Source: Roseiarcus sp963737365 (GTDB taxonomy: Bacteria; Pseudomonadota; Alphaproteobacteria; Rhizobiales; Beijerinckiaceae). From it: DNA of 64,000 bases. Positions 57,600-64,000 of the stretch are shown here, one piece after another. The position numbers and the translations under genes were made by a program. The stretch lies in assembly GCA_963737365.1 (NCBI GenBank), contig CAVTSD010000005.1, positions 310,001-374,000 of the forward strand, given 5' to 3'. Under the pieces are notes generated by a model. That model worked only from the letters and a program-made list of their open reading frames with translations. It did no database searches and had not been told where the DNA came from. Within the stretch, counting starts at the first letter, position 1. Every line of letters starts with the position of its first letter.

Positions 57600-58726
57600 G
57601 CCGCCTCTCTGTCGATCCCGGCGATCGCATGGGCGAAATCCCGCGCGGTGAACGGCTCAAGATCATCCACGCCCTCACCGACGCCGATGAAATGAATCGG
57701 CAGCGCGAATTTGTCAGCGATCGCAACCAGAATGCCGCCCCGCGCGGTCCCGTCAAGCTTGGTCATGACGAGGCCGGTGACCCCGGCGACGCGGCCGAAG
57801 ATCTCGACCTGGTTCAGCGCGTTCTGCCCTACCGTGGCGTCGAGCACGAGGAGCACGGCATGGGGCGCGTCCGCGTCGACTTTGCGCATCACCCGGATGA
57901 TCTTTTCAAGTTCGCTCATGAGCTCGGCGCGGTTCTGCAACCGCCCGGCGGTGTCCATTAGGACAACATCGACGTTGAGCTCGCGGGCGCGCGTCAGCGC
58001 CTCGAAGGCGAGCCCCGCGGCGTCGGCGCCTTGGTCGCGCTCGACGAGCGCGGACAAAGTACGCCGCGCCCAGATGCGCAGTTGCTCGACCGCGGCGGCG
58101 CGGAAAGTGTCGCCAGCAGCAAGCAGAACGGCCTTGCCCTCGGCCCTGAACTTGGCGGCGAGCTTGCCGATGGTCGTCGTCTTGCCTGAACCATTCACGC
58201 CAATGACGAGGATCACGAACGGGCGCTTCGTAGGATCGATCACCAGCGGGCGCGCGACCGGGCTCAGAGCGCGCTCGACTTCGTCGGCGAGGATCTGTTT
58301 GACTTCATCCGGATTGATACCGCGATCGTAGCGCCCATGGCCGACTGCATCGCGTATGCGGGTGGCGGCGGCGAGGCCGAGGTCGGCCTGGATGAGCACG
58401 TCCTCGAGATCGTCGAGCGAGGCGGCGTCGAGCTTGCGCTTGGTAAAGATGTCGGTCACGCCGCGCGCAATCGTCGTCGACGAGCGCGAGAGGCCTGCGC
58501 GCAGGCGCTGGAGCCAGCTTTGCTTCGGCGCGGGCGTCGCCAGAGCCGCGGCCAAGGGGGGCGGGGCTTCAATCAGCGGAGGCGCGATTTCGTCACCGGG
58601 CGGGAGAGCGGCTTCCTTCTCAGCCGCGTGCGTCGGATCAACCGGCGCGGGCGCCGGCTCGGCTCCGCTGAACCAGCGTCGCAGCAGGCCGGATTTCACC
58701 TTCTTTTCGTCTTCGTCCGACGCCAC
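57596..58726 (-). CDS. ftsY: Signal recognition particle receptor FtsY
   Basis: Protein of 376 aa. A Pro/Ala-rich acidic A-domain (residues 1-75) precedes the NG GTPase domain: GVNGSGKTTTIGKLAA (G1), AAGDTFRAAAVEQL, LMDTAGRLQNRAEL (G3), MTKLDGTARGG (G4) and GVGEGVDDLEPF (G5). It docks ribosome-SRP complexes at the membrane. It is in the same operon as yciB and divergent from the pseudouridine synthase gene. Confidence 0.97.
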   Translation of the reverse strand: MASDEDEKKVKSGLLRRWFSGAEPAPAPVDPTHAAEKEAALPPGDEIAPPLIEAPPPLAAALATPAPKQSWLQRLRAGLSRSSTTIARGVTDIFTKRKLDAASLDDLEDVLIQADLGLAAATRIRDAVGHGRYDRGINPDEVKQILADEVERALSPVARPLVIDPTKRPFVILVIGVNGSGKTTTIGKLAAKFRAEGKAVLLAAGDTFRAAAVEQLRIWARRTLSALVERDQGADAAGLAFEALTRARELNVDVVLMDTAGRLQNRAELMSELEKIIRVMRKVDADAPHAVLLVLDATVGQNALNQVEIFGRVAGVTGLVMTKLDGTARGGILVAIADKFALPIHFIGVGEGVDDLEPFTARDFAHAIAGIDREAA

Positions 58727-58787
58727 AAAACCTCCTAGAGGACAGCCCTATGCGCGGGCGGCCGATGCTGCCATACCACTTCTTCCC

Positions 58788-59489
58788 ATGACGCCGGAAG
58801 AAACAAGAGAGCGGCTCCTCTATCGCGACGGATTGATGCTCGTTCTCGATAAGCCCGCTGGCGTGGCCGTTCATGCCGGGCCGAAAGGGGGCTCGAGCAT
58901 CCAGGATGATTTCGACGCTCTCCGCTTCGGCCTGCCGCGCAAGCCTGCGCTCGCCCATCGGCTTGACCGCGACACCGCCGGCTGCCTGGTTCTCGGACGG
59001 CACCACAAGGCCCTGGAAAAATTGGGACTTCTGTTCAAGCAGGGCAAGATCGGCAAGACCTATTGGGCGATTGTCGCCGGCTCGCCCGACGGCGAAGAGG
59101 GGACCATCGATCTGCCGCTCGGCCGCCTCGATGATAAGGTCGGCTGGTGGATGAAGGTTGATCCTAATGGCCAAAAGTCGCTGACGCTTTGGCGCGTCAA
59201 GGGACGAGGAACATGGCGCGGCGCGCCGATCGCCTGGCTCGAGCTCGAGCCAAAGACCGGACGCACGCATCAATTGCGCGTCCATTGCGCTTCCCAGGGC
59301 TGGCCAATCTTTGGCGACCTGATTTACGGCGAACGCGCAGACCTGCCGCTGCAATTGCTGGCGCGAAAGGTCGCCGTGCCGCTGTCGAAATCGAGGCCGC
59401 CAATCGAGGTCGAGGCGCCTGCGCCTCCTCACATGCTGGAGGCTCTTGCCGCTTGCGGGTTTGAAGCGGATCCGCCGGCGCCCCTGTAG
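58788..59489 (+). CDS. RNA pseudouridine synthase, RluA family
   Basis: Protein of 233 aa from the ATG at 58788; the frame is open further upstream but that part is antisense to ftsY. The catalytic motif is LAHRLDRDTAGCLVLGR (Asp). LVLDKPAGVAVHAGPKGG and PKTGRTHQLRVHCASQGWPI are family signatures. There is no S4 domain. The target uridine (rRNA or tRNA) cannot be told from sequence. Confidence 0.92.
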   Translation: MTPEETRERLLYRDGLMLVLDKPAGVAVHAGPKGGSSIQDDFDALRFGLPRKPALAHRLDRDTAGCLVLGRHHKALEKLGLLFKQGKIGKTYWAIVAGSPDGEEGTIDLPLGRLDDKVGWWMKVDPNGQKSLTLWRVKGRGTWRGAPIAWLELEPKTGRTHQLRVHCASQGWPIFGDLIYGERADLPLQLLARKVAVPLSKSRPPIEVEAPAPPHMLEALAACGFEADPPAPL

Positions 59490-59503
59490 GCGCGGTCGCT
59501 GCG

Positions 59504-61348
59504 TCAACTGGACTGGGCCGCCGCTGGCTCCGCCTGAACGGGCTCAGACGTCTGCGAGCGCAAGTGCGCCGCGCCCTCCCGTTTGCTCAGGCTATGCGCC
59601 GCATTGATGAGCGCCAGATGCGAGAACGCTTGCGGAAAGTTGCCGAGCTGGCGCTTGGTGTGGGGATCGTATTCTTCCGCCAGAAGCCCGACGTCATTGC
59701 GCAACGCCAACAGGCGCTGAAACAGCGCGTGTGCCTCGTCATCGCGCCCCAGCAGCACATAATTGTCGACGAGCCAGAAGCTGCAAGCGAGAAAGGCGCC
59801 TTCGCCAGGAGGCAAGCCGTCGACCGCAGTGCCGGTGTCGTAGCGCATCACGAATCCGTCGCGCAGCAGCCTACGCTCGATGGCGGCGACGGTGCCTTGA
59901 ACACGGGGATCTTCAGGCGGCAAAAAGCCGACCAAGGCAATGAGCAAGAGGCTCGCGTCCAGCTTCGTCTCGCCGAAAGACTGGACAAACGTGTTCTCTT
60001 CGGCGTCGTAGCCCTTGGCGCACACTTCCGCATGGATTGCGTCGCGAACGTCGCGCCAGCGCTCCAGTGGTCCTTCGAGCCCGAACTCCTCGATCGATCT
60101 GACCGCGCGATCGAACGCGACCCACGCCATCACTTTCGAATGGGTGAAGTGGCGCCGACCGCCGCGCACTTCCCAGATGCCCTCGTCAGGCTCTCGCCAG
60201 ATCGCCTCGAGATGCAAGAGGAGGCCGCGCTCCAAAGCCCAGGTTGCTTCATTCGTGGCGAGCCCCGCGTGGCGCGCGACATAAAAGGCGTCAAGCACTT
60301 CGCCATAGACGTCGAGCTGGAGCTGTCCGACCGCGCCATTGCCGATCCGAACCGGGGTCGAGCCTTCGTAGCCCGGCAGCCAGGGAATTTCATATTCCTG
60401 AAGCCGTCGGTCGCCCGCGACCCCATAGACGATCTGCAAGTCGTCGGGTGAGCCGGCGACCGCCCGCAGGAGCCATTCGTGCCAGGCCTTCGCTTCATCC
60501 TGGATGCCCGCGCCGATCAGCGCATAGAGGGTGAAGGTCGCGTCCCGAAGCCAGCAAAATCGATAGTCCCAGTTGCGCGGGCCGCCCAGTTGTTCCGGCA
60601 AGGATGTCGTTGGAGCTGCGACGATGCCGCCTGTCTCCCAGTGCGCGAGCGCCTTCAAAGTCAAAAGCGAGCGAAGCACGGCGTCGGCCCACGGGTCGGA
60701 TGACTGGAAAGCGGCGGCCCAGCCAGTCCAGAACGAATGGACTTGGCTACGCGCCTCCTCGATCGCCTCGCCCGAAAGCGCCGGCAGGGGCGGGCGAAAG
60801 GACGGCGACCAGTTGAGAACAAAACTCGCCTCCTCGCCCTCGCGCAGCGTGAACTCGCCCACGGTGCGCATATCCTCGCCGCGCGTCGGAACAGGTGTCT
60901 GCAGCAGCAATCGGTCCGGGCCGGCGATGAACTGGAGGCGCCCATCGTCCTGCTGAGAGACCCACGGCACGATCGCGCCATAGTCAAACCGCGCGACTAG
61001 TTCGGTCCGCATGGCGACCTCGCCCCGGAGCCCCCTGACGATGCGCACGAGTTCCGACGAACCGTCTCGCCGGTACATGAAATCGACCAGCGCGACCGAC
61101 CCCTGGGGCGTCTTGAACACAGTCTCGAGAATGAGCGTGTTGTCCAGGTATCGCCGTGTGGCTTGTACGTCACCTTCCGCTGGGGCGATCAGCCACCGTC
61201 CGTGCTCAGGGCCGCCGAGGAGGGCGGAAAAACACGCTGCGCTGTCGAAGCGAGGCAGGCAAAGCCAATCGATCGACCCGTCGCGCCCGACTAGCGCCAC
61301 CGTCTCGCAGTTTCCAACGACGGCGTAATCTTCAATTCGAAGCGGCAT
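59504..61348 (-). CDS. Glycoside hydrolase family 15 (glucoamylase/trehalase-like)
   Basis: Protein of 614 aa. The N-terminal domain starts RIEDYAVVGNCETVALVGRD GSIDWLC-like, the GH15 bacterial trehalase/glucoamylase opening. The (alpha/alpha)6 catalytic domain has NWDYRFCWLRDATFTLYALI and WREPDEGIWEVRGG with the general acid Glu, and a late EYDPHTKRQLGNFPQAFSHL with the base Glu. It hydrolyses alpha-glucosides; many relatives act on trehalose. No signal peptide, so cytoplasmic. Confidence 0.93.
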   Translation of the reverse strand: MPLRIEDYAVVGNCETVALVGRDGSIDWLCLPRFDSAACFSALLGGPEHGRWLIAPAEGDVQATRRYLDNTLILETVFKTPQGSVALVDFMYRRDGSSELVRIVRGLRGEVAMRTELVARFDYGAIVPWVSQQDDGRLQFIAGPDRLLLQTPVPTRGEDMRTVGEFTLREGEEASFVLNWSPSFRPPLPALSGEAIEEARSQVHSFWTGWAAAFQSSDPWADAVLRSLLTLKALAHWETGGIVAAPTTSLPEQLGGPRNWDYRFCWLRDATFTLYALIGAGIQDEAKAWHEWLLRAVAGSPDDLQIVYGVAGDRRLQEYEIPWLPGYEGSTPVRIGNGAVGQLQLDVYGEVLDAFYVARHAGLATNEATWALERGLLLHLEAIWREPDEGIWEVRGGRRHFTHSKVMAWVAFDRAVRSIEEFGLEGPLERWRDVRDAIHAEVCAKGYDAEENTFVQSFGETKLDASLLLIALVGFLPPEDPRVQGTVAAIERRLLRDGFVMRYDTGTAVDGLPPGEGAFLACSFWLVDNYVLLGRDDEAHALFQRLLALRNDVGLLAEEYDPHTKRQLGNFPQAFSHLALINAAHSLSKREGAAHLRSQTSEPVQAEPAAAQSS

Positions 61349-61448
61349 ACGGGTCCTTGACTTGGCGCTTTAGGGTGACCGAAGGCCATACGACACCGGC
61401 TTCGGCAATTGAAGGTAGCCGGGGGGGCGACTGGCTTGCCTCGCCTCG

Positions 61449-61838
61449 CTAGGACAGCGTTTCGATCGGCGTCGACATCGCTTGAACCAGCGCTTCTTCG
61501 ATCGCCTGAAACTGGTACGGTTTGGGGCAGGTCCTCACGTGGGAGTAGCGGGTCCTCAGGACATTGTCCTCGTAGCCCGAGGTGAAGATGAACGGAATCT
61601 TCTGGGCAAGAAGCCTGTCGGCGACCGGATAGGCAAACACGCCCCCGAGATTAACATCGAGCACCGCGGCGTCGATGTGCGGCTCGGAATCGATCTTGCT
61701 TATCGCCTTATCGACCGAGGGAACCGGGCCCACGACAACGCAACCCGCGTTTTCCAGCCCGTCCTGCAGGTTCATGGCGATGAGATATTCGTCCTCGACC
61801 ACGAGAATGCGGCGATCACGAAGCGTCGAGCTGGGCAT
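61449..61838 (-). CDS. Single-domain response regulator
   Basis: Protein of 129 aa from the ATG at 61838. The receiver domain has RRILVVEDEYLIAMNLQDGL, the phospho-Asp in AAVLDVNLGGVFAYPVADRL, the Thr/Ser in IPFIFTSGYED, and the Lys in RTCPKPYQFQAIEEAL. No output domain. It overlaps the truncated HWE-kinase gene by 23 bp, the usual HWE-kinase/receiver arrangement, but the kinase is now damaged. Confidence 0.9.
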   Translation of the reverse strand: MPSSTLRDRRILVVEDEYLIAMNLQDGLENAGCVVVGPVPSVDKAISKIDSEPHIDAAVLDVNLGGVFAYPVADRLLAQKIPFIFTSGYEDNVLRTRYSHVRTCPKPYQFQAIEEALVQAMSTPIETLS

Positions 61839-62211
61839 CCTGCATCTCCTCAATCTCAGCTCCGGAGAGCGGAAGCGCGATCGCGCAATGGGCGCCGTCT
61901 GGTTCGATGGCGAAGCTTGTTCGAGCGCCGAACTGATAGGGCAAAGCGTCCTCAATAAGGCGCCGGCCATTTCCGGCTCCCCTGCGCCGCCCAGGCGGCC
62001 GCGAGGTCGCGACGCCGCTTTCCTTCCAGTCGATAACGATCCAGGGCGAACCATTTTCGTCCTGCTCACGCCACCGAACGTGAAGATGCCCGTTCCCCTG
62101 ACCCAGCGCCCCGTATTTGACCACGTTCGCGGTGAGTTCGTGCAGCGCCATCGCCAACGCCTGCACGGACTTCGATTGAAGCACGACGCCTGGCGGTCCA
62201 TCAAACGTCAC
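61816..62211 (-). pseudogene. HWE-family histidine kinase, C-terminal ATPase fragment
   Basis: 131 codons from a GTG. The segment SKSVQALAMALHELTANVVK then YGALGQGNGHLHVRW is the HWE-type ATP-binding N box, and GNGRRLIEDALPYQFGAR then FAIEPDGAHCAIALPL ends the domain. The phospho-acceptor His region and all sensory domains are missing. It overlaps a CheB fragment upstream, so it appears to be the end of a CheB-CheR-PAS-HWE fusion that lost its middle. Confidence 0.7.
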
Positions 62212-62474
62212 GGTCCCTCGATTCCCCGATTGGGCGGCGAGTTCAGTCTGAAGAAGATTTTGGAAAGCTCACTTTGGCGCCCTGGGTCGAGATGCACGAC
62301 AACAACGAACGCCGCGTCGAGCTCATCCGGCAGGCCCTGGAAAAACATTTGCAGAGCGTGGACGCCACCGGCGGACGTCCCGATGCCACTCGTTGGGAAA
62401 CGCTTTCCGGTCGCCTTGTGGCGTGCTTCCTCTTCGTCTTCGGAACGACGGACCTCTGGTTCAACATCGCTCAT
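62208..62474 (-). pseudogene. N-terminal CheB methylesterase fragment of a collapsed fusion kinase
   Basis: 88 codons. After a charged leader it reads GIGTSAGGVHALQMFFQGLP then DELDAAFVVVVHLDPGRQSE, the start of a CheB methylesterase domain with its SAGG nucleophile turn. It stops at LSKIFFRLNSPPNRG, just where the domain should continue, and merges in another frame with the HWE ATPase fragment. The family usually has CheB-CheR-PAS-HWE in over 1000 residues, so most of the gene is deleted. Confidence 0.7.
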
Positions 62475-62786
62475 CTATCGTCCAAGAGGTTGTACGGCTA
62501 GGCTTTTTAGCTTCAGGGTCGGGTGAACTCCAGCTGCAGCGCGCGCCAGCGCTAGCCTATGCGACCGCATCACGAGGGCCTCGCTCAGGCTGCGATCATC
62601 GATCTCGGTTGAGCGCGTGACTGTCCCAACCTATCCTTCTCTGTTCGTTGCTCCAAACGCCAGCTCGGGCCACTCTTGGTGAACGTCGGCCGCAAACGAA
62701 GTGTTCCGGGCTGGGGAGGAAGGAGGGGTCGGCCGGCGCGGCAAAAAGCCCTTTCCCAACCGGCCCCGCGCGGGCGTTCGACGCGC
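62475..62786. other. Intergenic region
   Basis: 312 bp; no gene recognised. A run of GC-rich short repeats (GGAAGGAGGGG near 62716) has no clear role. Confidence 0.45.
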
Positions 62787-63284
62787 TCAAGCCCCTCGCG
62801 CCGCGCCCTTCGCGGCTGCCAGCGAGTCAGGCTCAAGCTCGCAATAGAGGAGCCGCTCGGGATCGACGGGTCCGGGCAGAGAGATCTGGCCTTTAGGCAC
62901 GCGCTGGAACCCCATCCGGGCATAGTAGGGCTCATCGCCAACCAGGATCACAAGCTTCCAGCCAGAGGCTTTGGCCGCCGCAAGCGAACTCGTCACGAGC
63001 GCTTCGCCAATTCCCTGGCTCCGGAAAACGGGCTCGACGATCAAGGGCCCCAGCAGCAGCGCCGACGCCTCCCCGATCGTGATCGGCGTCATGGCCGAGG
63101 CGCCGACCAGGAGCGTGCCAACCCGGGCGACGAAGCTTAGAGCGGGATCGGAAGCCGTCGTCTCGCGAACGCGATAGGCGGTGCGGGCATATCGGCCGGG
63201 GCCGAACACGCGCTCGTTGAGATGTTCGACCGGCTCCGCGTCGGCCTCCGACGCCGGCTCGATTATGAGGGAGAGATCATGCAT
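62787..63284 (-). CDS. GNAT-family N-acetyltransferase (YhbS-like)
   Basis: Protein of 165 aa. The acetyl-CoA loop is VEPVFRSQGIGEALVTSSLA (Q/R-x-x-G-x-G/A). ALLLGPLIVEP is the preceding strand and LVILVGDEPYYARMGFQRVP the conserved late motif of the YhbS subgroup. Substrate unknown. It is followed on the same strand by zwf in the opposite order, with a 36-bp gap. Confidence 0.9.
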   Translation of the reverse strand: MHDLSLIIEPASEADAEPVEHLNERVFGPGRYARTAYRVRETTASDPALSFVARVGTLLVGASAMTPITIGEASALLLGPLIVEPVFRSQGIGEALVTSSLAAAKASGWKLVILVGDEPYYARMGFQRVPKGQISLPGPVDPERLLYCELEPDSLAAAKGAARGA

Positions 63285-63320
63285 AGCATGGCTTTAGCAT
63301 GATCACGCAGGGAGAGAACG

Positions 63321-64000
63321 TCAGGCGCTCGCGGCATTGCCCTCGCGCCAGGCGCGCTCGAACGGCAGCCGCCACGCATAGGGCGCGATCAGCTGATAGA
63401 TGGCCTGTGGCCCCCAAGAGCCCGGCGCATAGATCTTGACCGGCGGCGGCGATTGCAGCAGCGGCTCGGAAACTTCCCACAGCCGCTCGATGCCCTCGGC
63501 AGAACAGAACAGCGTGTGATCGCCGCGCATGGCATCAAGAATCAGTCGCTCGTAGGCTTCGAGCACGTCGCCGCCGAGGCCGGTTTCCTGCATCGCGAAT
63601 TGCAGACTCTGCTTATTGAGCCGCATCCCAGGGCCGGGCTTCTTGCCGTAGAAAGACAAGGATACCCTGGACTCGTCGGCGAGATCGAACGTGAGGTGAT
63701 CCGGGCCCTGCGAACTCAGGCCGGAATCCACTGGGAACATGCTCTTTGGCGGTTCTCGGAAGGCGATCGATATAATGCGCTGTCCCGCCGCCATCCGCTT
63801 GCCGGTGCGCAGGAAAAAGGGCACCCCCGCCCACCGCCAATTGTCGATCAGGCATTTGAGCGCGATGAAGGTCTCGGTGTCGGATTCCGGATCGACGCCC
63901 GGATCCTTGCGATAGTCGATAAACTGACCGCGCACCACATGGCCCGGGTCGATCGGCATCAGCGAGCGGAAAACCTTGTTTTTTTCTTCGCTGATCGGCC
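63321..64000 (-). CDS. zwf: Glucose-6-phosphate 1-dehydrogenase, C-terminal part (cut by window edge)
   Basis: About 226 C-terminal residues are inside; the frame stays open to the window end, so the N-terminus with the NADP fold is outside. TETFIALKCLIDNWRWAGVP, FFLRTGKRMAAGQRIISIAF and YERLILDAMRGDHTLFCSAE are G6PD C-domain motifs. The enzyme feeds the pentose phosphate and Entner-Doudoroff routes. The C-terminus ends at 63321 and looks normal. Confidence 0.94.
   Translation of the reverse strand, partial: PISEEKNKVFRSLMPIDPGHVVRGQFIDYRKDPGVDPESDTETFIALKCLIDNWRWAGVPFFLRTGKRMAAGQRIISIAFREPPKSMFPVDSGLSSQGPDHLTFDLADESRVSLSFYGKKPGPGMRLNKQSLQFAMQETGLGGDVLEAYERLILDAMRGDHTLFCSAEGIERLWEVSEPLLQSPPPVKIYAPGSWGPQAIYQLIAPYAWRLPFERAWREGNAASA

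Overview
The window looks like a chromosomal segment of a high-GC alphaproteobacterium, probably order Hyphomicrobiales (Rhizobiales). The basis is the atpHAGDC gene order, an OxyR/katG divergon, a prkA-yeaH-spoVR cluster, a ccmIEFH cytochrome c maturation operon, FixLJ/FixK-like regulators and adjacent ftsY-yciB. A methylotroph- or Beijerinckiaceae-like host is possible (formaldehyde dehydrogenase, MEDS-domain sensor) but unproven.

Layout. 0-4.7 kb: F1 ATP synthase genes (minus strand; atpC cut by the window edge). 4.9-8.3 kb: oxyR and divergent katG around a perfect palindrome. 8.6-11.3 kb: lepA and a haloacid dehalogenase-like gene, then a candidate small RNA with a strong terminator. 11.5-15.7 kb: two DoxX-type membrane proteins, two alpha/beta hydrolases, a CGNR zinc-finger regulator and an SDR. 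16.1-21.0 kb: prkA, yeaH, spoVR. 21.1 kb: tRNA-Gly(TCC). 21.2-46.5 kb: an accessory-looking region with low-GC patches, pseudogenes and an IS630 remnant. It carries a LOV-GGDEF-EAL photoreceptor, an AraC regulator, formaldehyde dehydrogenase, a cyclic-nucleotide-domain/thioredoxin-reductase-like fusion, BON, MEDS and HdeD proteins, a FixLJ/FixK-like regulatory trio, peroxiredoxin-DsbA, a PRC-barrel protein and an hsp20-dnaK-grpE set. 46.5-64 kb: core genes again (ilvD, a sensor kinase, ccmIEFH, clcA, yciB, ftsY, an RluA-family synthase, GH15, zwf end), with two decayed loci.

Two cross-cutting patterns stand out. First, several genes of the accessory region are preceded by FNR/FixK-type half-site pairs (TTGAC-N4-RTCAA or close variants), and a Crp/Fnr regulator plus a FixLJ-like pair lie in the same region. 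This suggests a local redox or low-oxygen stress regulon. Second, five otherwise intact genes (atpA, katG, prkA, the LOV gene, the FixL-like kinase) each carry exactly one frameshift, and all five lie at the hexamer GAGTTC/GAACTC. Removing one T/A restores both the frame and a GANTC site, the CcrM methylation motif. Because atpA is expected to be essential, a methylation-linked sequencing artefact is the leading explanation.
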